From NCBI RefSeq assembly GCF_004337695.1, contig NZ_SJXJ01000003.1, positions 186,001 through 250,000 of the forward strand: a stretch of DNA of 64,000 bases, read 5' to 3'. Positions 32,127 to 40,777 of the stretch are shown here, one piece after another. Position 1 is the first letter of the stretch. Each line of letters opens with the position of its first letter. Source of the DNA: Tenacibaculum sp. M341. GTDB taxonomy: Bacteria > Bacteroidota > Bacteroidia > Flavobacteriales > Flavobacteriaceae. The position numbers were made by a program, and so were the translations under genes. The notes under the pieces are model-generated. The model saw only the letters and a list, made by a program, of their open reading frames with translations. It made no database searches and was not told the DNA's origin.

Positions 32127-33458
32127 ATGAATCTTTGGAGTTGGTACATATTTAGTAGAGATAAATTCAAAGGAGAAGTATTTAATCATGTGTATAGTAC
32201 TACTAGTAATAGTGGAAGTTTTTCTCATGGTTTTGTTTTTTCAGCATTTGTAAATCCAAAATTGAAAATTTATGCTAAGGGAGTAGAGGTGTTTAATGAA
32301 GAATTAGATAGTTCAAATTTTAGTGTCGATTTAAGTTTTAATACAGATAATGAAGAGTTAGAGTTTCATTTTTATGCATCCAATATTGATACTTACGCAG
32401 GAATATTAAACTTTAATGAAAAGGATTTGACTTATTTAAATGTTAGTTTCTTTAAAAGTTTAATAGGATTGTATTGTGATAAAAACAGCTTAAAAAGCAT
32501 TTTTACAAATAAAACACTGAGTGTAATGAGTTGTGATTACAACCAGATTGAGAGTTTAGATGTTTCTGAAATTCCAACACTGGTTGTTTTAAACTGCAAT
32601 TACAATAATTTAAGGTCTTTAATTTTAAACGATCAGTTAACAATTATTGCATGCGTAGGAAATGAACTAACAAGTTTAGATGTTTCTAAATGTGCAGGGT
32701 TGATAAACTTAAGATGTAGTGCAAATAAACTAACTAGCTTAGATGTAAGTTTAAATGAAAAGCTAACAAATTTAGATTGTTACAAGAATAATATAAAGAG
32801 TTTAGAGCTGAATGAGCAGATGGTAAATCTTGTTTGTCATGAAAACCAGATAGAAAGTTTAAACATTCAAAATAGTCTTGATTTAGTTAGAGTGGTGGCA
32901 ACACAAAATAAGTTAACCAGTTTAGATGTGAGTTTGAATAAGAAGTTAACAGATCTTCGTTTTTCATACAATGAAATATCAAATATTGATGTAAGTCAAA
33001 ATATAGAATTAACAACATTGTACTGTGAAAAAACAAAGCTATTGTCTTTAGATGTAAGCAAGAATACAGAGTTGCTCTATTTATACTGTGCAAGTAGTTT
33101 GTTTCCTTCTGTTGATTTAAGTCAGAATAAAAAATTAGTGAATTTTGATTGTAGGAGAAGTTTTTTTACAGTTTTAAATATTAGTGAAAATGCAGATTTA
33201 GTTAATTTAAATTGCTCAAATAATCTAATTTCTTCATTAGATGTAAGTCAAAATAAAAAATTGCTTCGCTTTCAATGTAATAACAATAAACTGAGAAGTT
33301 TAAATGTAGCGAATGGTAAAAACAAATCTTTAGCTCTTTTCCAAGCGGAAGAAAACCCAGATTTAACCTGTATTCAGGTTGATGATGAAACTTTTACTCC
33401 TCCTACAGGTTGGTCTAAAAGTGCTACGGCAACATATAGTAATGCTTGTCCGATTTAA
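32127..33458 (+). CDS. Leucine-rich-repeat protein LRR1 in tail-fibre cassette
   Basis: A 443-residue protein without signal peptide. An N-terminal beta domain (about residues 1-105, MNLWSWYIFSRDKFKGEVFNHVYSTTS...) is shared with LRR2. Then come 14 repeats of the type LxxLxCxxNxLxxLDVSxNxx, mostly 21 residues, three of 19. A C-terminal cap (SLNVANGKNKS..., CIQVDDETFTPPTGWSKSATATYSNAC) is also shared with LRR2. LRR solenoids bind proteins or glycans. Its place 2 bp after fibre F1 and between twin baseplate sets suggests a particle-borne receptor-binding protein (inference). Confidence 0.85.
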   Translation: MNLWSWYIFSRDKFKGEVFNHVYSTTSNSGSFSHGFVFSAFVNPKLKIYAKGVEVFNEELDSSNFSVDLSFNTDNEELEFHFYASNIDTYAGILNFNEKDLTYLNVSFFKSLIGLYCDKNSLKSIFTNKTLSVMSCDYNQIESLDVSEIPTLVVLNCNYNNLRSLILNDQLTIIACVGNELTSLDVSKCAGLINLRCSANKLTSLDVSLNEKLTNLDCYKNNIKSLELNEQMVNLVCHENQIESLNIQNSLDLVRVVATQNKLTSLDVSLNKKLTDLRFSYNEISNIDVSQNIELTTLYCEKTKLLSLDVSKNTELLYLYCASSLFPSVDLSQNKKLVNFDCRRSFFTVLNISENADLVNLNCSNNLISSLDVSQNKKLLRFQCNNNKLRSLNVANGKNKSLALFQAEENPDLTCIQVDDETFTPPTGWSKSATATYSNACPI

Positions 33459-33470
33459 TAAAAAAAATAT

Positions 33471-35714
33471 ATGAATCTTTGGAATTGGTACATATTAAGT
33501 AATAATAAACATAAAGAAATAGGATACAATCATGTTTACACAACAACTAGCAATAGTAGTAGTTTTGTACATGGATTTCAATATAATTCTTTTGTAAATC
33601 CTAAGCTGAAAGTTTATGCAAATGGAGTAGAGGTGTTTGATGAAAAATTAGACGCTTCCAATACTTCAATAGATTTGAGTTTTAATGAAAATAAAGAAGA
33701 ACTTGAGTTTCATTTATATGCTGTAAATACTGCTTATTTTGCAGGAAACTTTCATTTGTACAATAAAAATCTAACTTATTTAGATGTTAGCTTTTTTAAA
33801 AAACTACGCTATTTACAATGTGGTGTAAATCAGATTAAAAAATTAAATATTGATAAAAACAAAGAGTTGGTTCAATTGTTATGTTACAATAATCAACTAA
33901 CAGAGTTAAATGTAGCTAATAATACGGCTTTGTATCAATTGCATTGTGGGGCAAATCAAATTAAAGTGTTGGACGTAGAAAAAAATACGTCATTAATAAA
34001 TCTATATTGTTACAATAATCAATTAACAAGTCTTGATATTAGTAAACTATCCTTATTAGAGCATTTAAATTGTGGGAATAATCAAATAGAAGTACTAGAT
34101 GTGTCTAACAGTACAAAACTGATATCTCTTGCTTGTTACAATACAGGAATAGCAAAACTAGATATAGAGAAAAGTTTAGGGCTGTTAAATCTTAATTGTT
34201 CACTAAATAATTTAAGCAGTTTAAATGTATCAACAAATGTATTGCTGAAAGATTTACATTGTTATAATAATAGTATTGAAAAATTAGATGTTAGTAATAA
34301 TCCAGAGTTAGCTGTTGTAAATTGTAGTGCTAATAATTTAGGAGAATTTAGTGTTAAAGAGAATTCTAAATTAACAACACTTTATGTTGGTAAAAATCAA
34401 CTAGAATCTTTTGATGTAAGTACAAATTTAGAGCTTGTAAACCTCGATGTAAGTTCTAATTTATTAGAAAGAATAAATGTTGAGAATAATCTGAATTTAG
34501 TTCGTTTGATATGTGGTTTTAACAATATCAGCAGTATTGATGTTAGCAAAAATAAAGAGCTTGAACTTTTTTACTGTGAAAAAAATAAACTCGAGATTAT
34601 TGATGTCTCTAATAATTTAAAGCTAGACAATTTTAGATGTGCTATTAATAATTTGACTTCTATTGATGTAAGTAAAAATATCAATTTAGAAAAGTTAGTT
34701 TGTTATGATAATCAGTTAACATCGATAGATTTAAGTAACAATCCATTGTTGTTTGATTTTAATGCAGGACATAACAAAATTGAAACGATTGACGCTAGTT
34801 TAAATCCTAGACTAAGTAGATTATATTGTTATGATAATGATTTAAAGTCTATAAATGTTACTAATAATGAAAACCTAACATTACTTCATGTTGGAGACAA
34901 TGAGTTGGAGATTTTAGATGTTTCAAATAATCTTAAACTAACACAACTTTATTGTTATCGAAATAATATCAAAGAGTTGTCTCTAGATAATCAAACGTTG
35001 TTAACGCATATTCAATCTCAACAAAATGAAATTCCAGAGTTGAATGTTTCGGGTAATGAAAACCTAACTTATTTGCATTGTGCAAACAATCTAATAGCAA
35101 GTTTAGATGTAAGGTCTAACACAAAGTTAACTCAGTTGCATTGCAATTCTAATTTACTAGAATCATTAGATGTAAGTCAAAATACTTTATTGTCGCATTT
35201 AACTTGTAATGTAAATAAGTTGACAACTATAGATGTTAATACTTTATTAGAGTTAATTCAATTGAATTGTTCTAATAACCAGTTGAATGAAGTTGCCGTA
35301 GAAAATAATTTGAAGCTTACATATCTCAATGTATCGGTCAATCAACTTGAAAAAATCAATATTGAAAAAAATATAAAGCTAGATCAATTGGCATGTAATA
35401 ATAATGGTCTAACAGCATTAGATGTTCGTAAAAACACACTGTTAAAATATTTGTACTGCCAGAATAATGAACTAACAAATTTAAATGTAGTCAGTAATAC
35501 TTCTTTAGAGAATTTGTATTGCTTTAATAATAAGTTACAAAGCTTAAATGTTGCTAACGGAAATAACACAGGTTTAGTTCAATTTAGAACTCATAGTAAT
35601 CCGAATTTGAGTTGTATAACAGTAGATGATGAAGGTTTTACGATACCATCAGGTTGGACAAAAGAAGCACAGGCTACTTATAGTAATTCATGCATAACTA
35701 ATACCATAAAATAA
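33471..35714 (+). CDS. Leucine-rich-repeat protein LRR2 in tail-fibre cassette
   Basis: A 747-residue paralog of LRR1: the same N-terminal domain (MNLWNWYILSNNKHKEIGYNHVYTTTSN...), 28 consecutive repeats of 21 residues (one of 23) of the LxCxNNQLTxLDVSxN type, and the same cap (CITVDDEGFTIPSGWTKEAQATYSNSC). There is no signal peptide or sorting signal, unlike BspA-type surface adhesins or internalin-type effectors. The repeat number is twice that of LRR1, so the array has expanded or contracted. It is followed at 7 bp by fibre F2. Confidence 0.85.
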   Translation: MNLWNWYILSNNKHKEIGYNHVYTTTSNSSSFVHGFQYNSFVNPKLKVYANGVEVFDEKLDASNTSIDLSFNENKEELEFHLYAVNTAYFAGNFHLYNKNLTYLDVSFFKKLRYLQCGVNQIKKLNIDKNKELVQLLCYNNQLTELNVANNTALYQLHCGANQIKVLDVEKNTSLINLYCYNNQLTSLDISKLSLLEHLNCGNNQIEVLDVSNSTKLISLACYNTGIAKLDIEKSLGLLNLNCSLNNLSSLNVSTNVLLKDLHCYNNSIEKLDVSNNPELAVVNCSANNLGEFSVKENSKLTTLYVGKNQLESFDVSTNLELVNLDVSSNLLERINVENNLNLVRLICGFNNISSIDVSKNKELELFYCEKNKLEIIDVSNNLKLDNFRCAINNLTSIDVSKNINLEKLVCYDNQLTSIDLSNNPLLFDFNAGHNKIETIDASLNPRLSRLYCYDNDLKSINVTNNENLTLLHVGDNELEILDVSNNLKLTQLYCYRNNIKELSLDNQTLLTHIQSQQNEIPELNVSGNENLTYLHCANNLIASLDVRSNTKLTQLHCNSNLLESLDVSQNTLLSHLTCNVNKLTTIDVNTLLELIQLNCSNNQLNEVAVENNLKLTYLNVSVNQLEKINIEKNIKLDQLACNNNGLTALDVRKNTLLKYLYCQNNELTNLNVVSNTSLENLYCFNNKLQSLNVANGNNTGLVQFRTHSNPNLSCITVDDEGFTIPSGWTKEAQATYSNSCITNTIK

Positions 35715-35721
35715 AATTAAA

Positions 35722-37305
35722 ATGAAAGCAAGTGTAGACATATTAAAAAGTTGGTTTCAAACAGGAGATAAACCAACAGAAACACAGTTCGCAAACTTAA
35801 TAGATAGTTTTCATCATAAAGATGATGGACAAATAATTACAAGCTATAAATTATTCGCTAACGGAAATTTATCTCTTACTTTTTCTGATGGAATAACGGC
35901 TAATATTCAAAGATTTGCTTTGCCAAATACAATGCCTTTAAATTTTATCGAAGGCTTAATTGATGCTTTAAATGAAAAAGTGACAAAGCAATCTGGAAAA
36001 GATCTTTCTGATGAAAATTTCACTTTAGAATTGAGACAAAAATTAGAAGAGCTAGAGAACTACGTGCATCCAGATTTTCATAAGATTGAAGAAATTGAAG
36101 GTTTACAAATCTTATTGGAAAGTAAAATGGATAGGGATGGATTAAAGCAGTTAACAGATGAGAATTTTACATTAGAAGAAAAAGAGAAATTAGCTGATTT
36201 AGAAAATTATACACCACCAAGTTCGCAACCAATTAGCTATATAGAAACATTACAAGATACGCTTGATTTAATTGATCAAAATATAGATAATAAAGTTGAT
36301 AAAGAAGATGGAAAAGGCTTATCGTCAAATGATTTTACAAATGAAGAAAAAGATAAATTATCAAATTTAAATCAAGCTACTGGATTAGAAAGAGTTGTTG
36401 AAAACGGAAATGCTGGTTGGCGTTTATCAGGGCAAAGTGCAGATAATTATGGAGACATTGGGCAAGGAGCTGTTGATATTTCATTTAATAGTGCAACTTC
36501 AACTTTACATGGTGCGACCGGAAAATATGCCTATGCGCAAGGTGAAAGTACTACCGCATCAGGAGTAGCATCACATGCATCAGGTCATGAAAATACGGCA
36601 CACTCTTACAGTGAAACAGCTATCGGAAGTTACGGTACTAATTATACAGCAAAATCTGCCGAAAGTTTTGATGGAGCCGATAGAGTTTTTAACATTGGTA
36701 ATGGAGTTTCGGATGCTAGTAGAAGCGATGCATTAACAATTTTAAAAAGTGGTCAAATTACTGTTCCGTCTACAACTAAAGATTTGATAGAAAAAGGAGG
36801 AGCAAAATCTATTATTACCAAAGAATATGCTGATCAAAAATATGCAAACAGTAGCCAGGTAGTATTTGCAGAGGTTGACTTAGGAGGTTTTAATACAGAT
36901 ACAGAAACAGAGATTAAAGCAGTACCAATTTTTCAAAACCCAGTTAAAAATAGTTTAATCATTCCAACGCAAGTATCATTGGTAGGAAATGCAAATGGTT
37001 TTACAGATTATTTATATGATTTATCTCTAGGGTTTTCAAAAGATAAAAATTCAGCAAGTTTTAATAATTTTCATAATATCAATTTAGGAGTTTTAGGGCA
37101 GCATTATTCAAATTCACCTTATATAATAAGTATGGGCGTAAATATGATAGGACCTAATTTAGAAGAGTATCAAACAGAATTTACACATAGTATTTATTTA
37201 GTGGGGGATCCTAAAAAAGTTGTGAAAGATTTAAATGGGAAATTACTTGTTAGAATAGAGTATTTCACATTAGAAAATGTAATTCAAGGAACATTAGAAT
37301 CATAA
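35722..37305 (+). CDS. Tail fibre protein F2 with YadA-like head repeats
   Basis: A 527-residue protein. Residues 1-216 match F1. A segment of YadA/trimeric-adhesin head-like repeats follows (AQGESTTASGVASHASGHENTAHSYSETAIGSYG, about residues 270-310), then a knot-like KSIITKEYADQKY segment and a C-terminal beta domain (VVFAEVDLGGFNTDTETEIKAVPIFQNPVKNSLIIPTQVSL...). This is a trimeric fibre whose distal part differs completely from F1. It lies between LRR2 and the second baseplate set. Confidence 0.8.
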   Translation: MKASVDILKSWFQTGDKPTETQFANLIDSFHHKDDGQIITSYKLFANGNLSLTFSDGITANIQRFALPNTMPLNFIEGLIDALNEKVTKQSGKDLSDENFTLELRQKLEELENYVHPDFHKIEEIEGLQILLESKMDRDGLKQLTDENFTLEEKEKLADLENYTPPSSQPISYIETLQDTLDLIDQNIDNKVDKEDGKGLSSNDFTNEEKDKLSNLNQATGLERVVENGNAGWRLSGQSADNYGDIGQGAVDISFNSATSTLHGATGKYAYAQGESTTASGVASHASGHENTAHSYSETAIGSYGTNYTAKSAESFDGADRVFNIGNGVSDASRSDALTILKSGQITVPSTTKDLIEKGGAKSIITKEYADQKYANSSQVVFAEVDLGGFNTDTETEIKAVPIFQNPVKNSLIIPTQVSLVGNANGFTDYLYDLSLGFSKDKNSASFNNFHNINLGVLGQHYSNSPYIISMGVNMIGPNLEEYQTEFTHSIYLVGDPKKVVKDLNGKLLVRIEYFTLENVIQGTLES

Positions 37306-37354
37306 AAACAGCCGCTTAATTAACCTTCATTTTTCAAAAAAAATCAAATAAAAA

Positions 37355-38236
37355 ATGGCAAGAAGTATTAATGAAATACAAGAAAGTATTATCGAGCAAA
37401 TTAACTCTGATGTATCCTTAAATACATTAGATATTTTAACCGATAATGAAAAATCAAGTTTAAATGATAGTTTAACAAGTAGCTCTAAAGTAGCCTTATG
37501 GAGGATGTTTGTTTACATTGTTGCTGTAAGTTTTTGGACTATTGAAAAGCTGTTTGATACTTTAAAAGAAGAAATTGAAGATCTGTTGCGTTTATTAAAG
37601 CCTCACAAACCAAGCTGGTATCGTCAAAAAGTATTGAACTTTCAGTTTGGTCATGAGTTGAACGAAAAAGATTATTACGATAATACAGATGATTTATCAC
37701 CTTTAGAATTAGCAAAAGCCAGAGTGGTAAAGTACGCGGCTGTAATTGAAATCAATTCAATATTATATATAAAAGTAGCAGGAGAAAAAGATGGGATTAG
37801 AGAGAAATTGTCTGATGCAGAGGAAGCTGCGTTACTTCAGTATATAAAATTGATAAGAGATGCAGGAGTAAAAGTAGTAGTGGTAAATAGAGATGCAGAT
37901 TCGTTGAGGTTAGAAATTGATGCATATTACAATCCGTTAGAAATTGATGCAAATGGAGCTAGGCTAGATGGTAAAGACGGCGAGCCTTTGCAGAATAAAT
38001 TGCGACAATACTTAAAAGAGTTTGAGTTTAATGGAGAGCTTGTGTTAACGAAGTTGACAGATCAACTTCAAAAAGTAAAAGGTATTGAAATGCCGGTAAT
38101 TAAAGCTGCGTATTACAAATTTGGTAAACAACAAGATTGGAATTTAATTGATGAAACGTATCGATCTGATGCAGGACATATGAAAATAGATGACGATGAT
38201 TTAACTATTAAATGGATACCAAGAGATGTTAGTTAG
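37355..38236 (+). CDS. Baseplate assembly protein J, copy 2
   Basis: A 293-residue paralog of the gene at 28387 with the same order of elements: VALWRMFVYIVAVSFWTIEKLFDTLKEEIEDLL, PSWYRQKVLNFQFGHEL, LYIKVAGEKDG, KVVVVNRDADSLRLEIDAYYNPL and YLKEFEFNGELVLTKLTDQLQKVKGIEM. The C-termini differ. Divergence from copy 1 is considerable (perhaps a third identical by eye), so both copies have been kept for long. It overlaps its gpI partner by 11 bp, exactly as copy 1 does. Confidence 0.84.
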   Translation: MARSINEIQESIIEQINSDVSLNTLDILTDNEKSSLNDSLTSSSKVALWRMFVYIVAVSFWTIEKLFDTLKEEIEDLLRLLKPHKPSWYRQKVLNFQFGHELNEKDYYDNTDDLSPLELAKARVVKYAAVIEINSILYIKVAGEKDGIREKLSDAEEAALLQYIKLIRDAGVKVVVVNRDADSLRLEIDAYYNPLEIDANGARLDGKDGEPLQNKLRQYLKEFEFNGELVLTKLTDQLQKVKGIEMPVIKAAYYKFGKQQDWNLIDETYRSDAGHMKIDDDDLTIKWIPRDVS

Positions 38237-38726
38237 GAGAATATATAATATTGATTTTAACAAGCAGATAAGTTTGTTATTACCAACTTTTAAAAGGAAG
38301 ATAAAAATAACAAGTTATTTAAAGGCATTAATTAAACCACTAACAGAGTTATATAAAAACTTAAATTCAGGAGAGTCATTTTTAGAGTTTTACAAGAATA
38401 CACTTTATAAGCTTAATCATAATGGACAAGTAGTGTATTTGCAAAAAGTTTTGAATGATCGTTTTGATAAAGATTTAAGACGAATTTATATTACAGATGG
38501 ACTTTTTAATACTCCAACATATGTATATCCTCATATTGTAGAAAAAGATGTTTACCTAAATACTCAATATATTTTTAGTGGTACCGATCTCGCTTTTAAA
38601 GATGTAGATTTTGTAGTGGTTTTTCCTACAGATGTAAACATATCTGATGAGGTAGGTATAAGAATCAAATCATTGATTAACTATTACAAATTAGCAAGCA
38701 AAACATACGACATAATTCAAGCATAA
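38226..38726 (+). CDS. Tail protein I-like wedge protein, copy 2
   Basis: A 166-residue paralog of 29225: YNIDFNKQISLLLPTFKRKIKITSYLKALIKPLTELYKNL, then VVYLQKVLNDRFDKDLRRIYITDGL, ending IKSLINYYKLASKTYDIIQA. It presumably attaches the copy-2 collar fibre to baseplate J copy 2. Stop and next start share one base (TAATG). Confidence 0.7.
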   Translation: MLVRRIYNIDFNKQISLLLPTFKRKIKITSYLKALIKPLTELYKNLNSGESFLEFYKNTLYKLNHNGQVVYLQKVLNDRFDKDLRRIYITDGLFNTPTYVYPHIVEKDVYLNTQYIFSGTDLAFKDVDFVVVFPTDVNISDEVGIRIKSLINYYKLASKTYDIIQA

Positions 38727-39802
38727 TGAACAGACTAGATTTATTTGACGGAGGTTTTCCGTTATCAACAGAAACACTTGACTTTTTACAAGGTCAGTCT
38801 CAAATGGCAGCAACCCTTACTGCTTTAGGAGGAAGTGATACATATATATTATCGGGGGTAGCTATACAAGGTAGCAATGCTACCGATGGAATGATTGTGT
38901 ATCAAGGAGAGGTTTTGCCTTTTAAAGGAGGTGCAATACAACCACAAGTAACAATCATAGAAACAAAAGAAGAGGTAACATACTTAGCAGATGATGATGG
39001 AGATGGATTGGGAGATAGTAAATCGGCATATGTTAGGCGCTACGCTGAGTTCGGTAATAGTGGAACAGTGTCTTTTGCGTTTTCTCAATTAAAACCATTT
39101 ATTCATGGAGTTGCTCATGAAATGTTTACTACTTTTTTCAAAGATATTCGATTGCCTTATGTTGGAGCTATAGAAGATATTCCAGAAGGATGGGAATTAT
39201 GTGAAATATTATCGGGTTCGTTTCCTGTAATTTATGATGCTTCAAATCCGGATTATAATCAGATTTTAAAGCAAGGAGGAGCTAATAGTGTTACTTTAAC
39301 AGAAGCACAAATTCCTTCTCACAATCACTCTGGTACTACCAGTACAATAGGTAGTCATACACATACAGGTGATACATCAACTACAGGAAGTCACACACAT
39401 ACAGGAGGTACTGCAAGTGGAGGAAGTCATACGCATGGAGGTAGAACTACCACTAATGGGGCTCATACGCATGGTGTTCCTAATGATGATCATGAAACAC
39501 CAAGAAATGTAGATTATAGTACAGATGAATGGGGTGGGCATACTGGAGGTATTGATAGGTATGTTAGAACAACTTCAGAAGGAAGTCACTCGCATACATT
39601 TACAACTTACAGTGCCGGATCTCATACGCATAGTTTTACAACCAATTCAGGTGGAAGTCATAAACATTCGTTTAGAACAGACGGTGCAGGAAGTCATTCT
39701 CATACGTTTACAACTCAATCAAAAGGAGGAGGACAATCACATGAAAATAGACCTTTTTATAAAGTAATAGCATTAATAAAGTACGTTGGTTTTGCAAGTT
39801 AA
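38726..39802 (+). CDS. Tail fibre/collar protein, copy 2, with nine HxH metal-site repeats
   Basis: A 358-residue protein. Its N-terminal 120 residues are related to copy 1 (GGFPLSTETLDFLQGQSQM..., MIVYQGEVLPFKGGAIQ), then a collar module (LPYVGAIEDIPEGWELCE..., GGANSVTLTEAQIPSHNH). From about residue 199 there are nine H-x-H motifs in two arrays with a strict 12-residue period (SHTHTGDTSTTG units, then SHSHTFTTYSAG units). In T4 gp37 and gp12, HxH motifs on a three-fold axis bind iron or zinc and make a rigid needle. The end (ENRPFYKVIALIKYVG) is a typical collar C-terminus. Confidence 0.85.
   Translation: MNRLDLFDGGFPLSTETLDFLQGQSQMAATLTALGGSDTYILSGVAIQGSNATDGMIVYQGEVLPFKGGAIQPQVTIIETKEEVTYLADDDGDGLGDSKSAYVRRYAEFGNSGTVSFAFSQLKPFIHGVAHEMFTTFFKDIRLPYVGAIEDIPEGWELCEILSGSFPVIYDASNPDYNQILKQGGANSVTLTEAQIPSHNHSGTTSTIGSHTHTGDTSTTGSHTHTGGTASGGSHTHGGRTTTNGAHTHGVPNDDHETPRNVDYSTDEWGGHTGGIDRYVRTTSEGSHSHTFTTYSAGSHTHSFTTNSGGSHKHSFRTDGAGSHSHTFTTQSKGGGQSHENRPFYKVIALIKYVGFAS
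39320..39703 (+). repeat. Tandem 36-bp coding repeats for HxH motifs
   Basis: In-frame 36-bp units, each encoding one H-x-H motif, form two blocks (five and four units) separated by a non-repeat stretch (39480-39585). Within a block, units share most bases around GGAAGTCATACGCAT, so copy number can change by slippage or recombination. Confidence 0.8.
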
Positions 39803-39831
39803 TCATGTATACCACCAATTTATGGTAAATA

Positions 39832-39863
39832 AAAATCCTGTAACATTAGTTGCGGGATTTTTT
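39832..39863 (+). terminator. Terminator at the right end of the tail locus
   Basis: A 9-bp stem AAAATCCTG / CGGGATTTT (one T-G wobble) with a 12-nt loop runs into T residues, 30 bp behind the last fibre gene. It closes the structural transcript and marks the right border of the phage-derived region. Confidence 0.82.
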
Positions 39864-40011
39864 ATTGATGAAATAGAAAGGCTTGAATAGGTAAGGATAT
39901 CACTTTTTTATAAAAAAAAACAATTGTATACTTAAATTCGTATTTTGTGGTTATGTATTCCATTCAGTGGGAATAATTTAATGCTTTTAATTTGTTAAGA
40001 TAGAAATTTAG

Positions 40012-40587
40012 ATGCGAGAACAGAAAATCACCATATTAATCACTACGCTTTTATTATTAGTAAGCATTCAATATTCGTTTTCACAAGTAACTTTAACATC
40101 TTCAGAAAAATTTCATCAAACTACAGGAGACGTATTAGTGGTATCAATGCCTGCATTTGCCTTAGCATCTGGTTTTATATGGGATGATGGTCAGAAAGGA
40201 GCTTTACAGTTTACAAAATCTTTGGTAGGTACTATAGCAGTAACTTACGGATTGAAATTTATAGTTGAAAAAGAACGACCTAATGGTGTAAGTACAAACA
40301 GTTTTCCTTCTGGGCATACAGCGGTAGCATTTGGTAGTGCTGCTTTTATTCAAAAAAGATATGGTTGGAAATACGGAATACCTGCGTATGCTTTGGCTAG
40401 CTATGTTGGGTATTCAAGAATAGAATCAAACAACCATGATGAATGGGATGTAATTGCCGGAGCTATACTAGGTGTTGGCATGAGTTATATTTTTACAAAA
40501 CCCTACGATCCTGAAAAGAAGTTAAAATTAACTTCTGGACTACTAGAAAATACTCCAACTTTTGGAGTAACCTACAGTTTTAATTAA
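40012..40587 (+). CDS. PAP2-family membrane-associated phosphatase
   Basis: A 191-residue protein with a signal-like N-terminus (TILITTLLLLVSIQYSFSQ). The three PAP2 motifs are present: KERPNG near residue 84, PSGHT near 101 and SYVGYSRIESNNHDEWDVIAG near 130-148. Enzymes of this fold dephosphorylate undecaprenyl-PP, lipid A or phosphatidic acid; the substrate is not decidable here. It is monocistronic and of chromosomal character. Confidence 0.88.
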   Translation: MREQKITILITTLLLLVSIQYSFSQVTLTSSEKFHQTTGDVLVVSMPAFALASGFIWDDGQKGALQFTKSLVGTIAVTYGLKFIVEKERPNGVSTNSFPSGHTAVAFGSAAFIQKRYGWKYGIPAYALASYVGYSRIESNNHDEWDVIAGAILGVGMSYIFTKPYDPEKKLKLTSGLLENTPTFGVTYSFN

Positions 40588-40658
40588 TTAACAATATTTA
40601 AAGTTTTTGAAAATCAGGGTTTAAAAAGAATCTTGAAATAATTTCTTCTAAAATGTTT

Positions 40659-40687
40659 TTGTAGTTAGAAGAAAGGTTGTATATTTG
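40659..40687 (+). promoter_or_regulatory. Promoter of the initiator tRNA gene
   Basis: TTG (40659-40661), 18 bp, then TATATTTG (40680-40687): a near-perfect Bacteroidetes promoter, with the tRNA starting 12 bp further on. Confidence 0.85.
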
Positions 40688-40698
40688 CCGTCCAATAT

Positions 40699-40771
40699 CG
40701 CGGGATAGAGCAGTAGGCAGCTCGTCGGGCTCATAACCCGAAGGTCACAGGTTCGAGTCCTGTTCCCGCTA
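40699..40771 (+). tRNA. Initiator tRNA-Met (fMet), anticodon CAT
   Basis: A 73-nt cloverleaf: acceptor arms CGCGGGA / TCCCGCT with the first pair unpaired (C1-T72), D arm GAGC/GCTC, anticodon arm TCGGG-CTCATAA-CCCGA with three consecutive G-C pairs, T arm ACAGG-TTCGAGT-CCTGT. The unpaired first position and the GGG/CCC anticodon stem are the hallmarks of an initiator tRNA. CCA is not encoded. Confidence 0.95.
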
Positions 40772-40777
40772 CTAAAG

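Noticed and set aside
32127..35714. Secreted LRR adhesin or internalin-type effector
   Set aside because: No signal peptide, sorting signal or Por-type C-terminal domain; tight linkage to fibre genes favours a tail component.
39320..39703. CRISPR-like array
   Set aside because: The 36-bp repeats are in frame, adjacent without unique spacers, and encode HxH motifs of a fibre.
14201..39802. Type VI secretion system or extracellular contractile injection system (eCIS)
   Set aside because: No TssB/TssC, TssK or membrane complex, no ClpV, no eCIS AAA+ ATPase and no toxin cargo cassette. Repressor, DUF3164, gpD/gpV and a frameshifting chaperone indicate a phage tail origin.
14201..39802. Complete temperate prophage
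   Set aside because: No head, packaging, integration or transposition genes in the interval, and clear terminators at both ends. No attachment-site duplication could be found by eye at the borders.
40699..40771. tRNA-fMet as integration site of the tail locus
   Set aside because: The tRNA lies about 0.9 kb from the right terminator with a chromosomal PAP2 gene between; no copy of its 3' end was seen at the left border.
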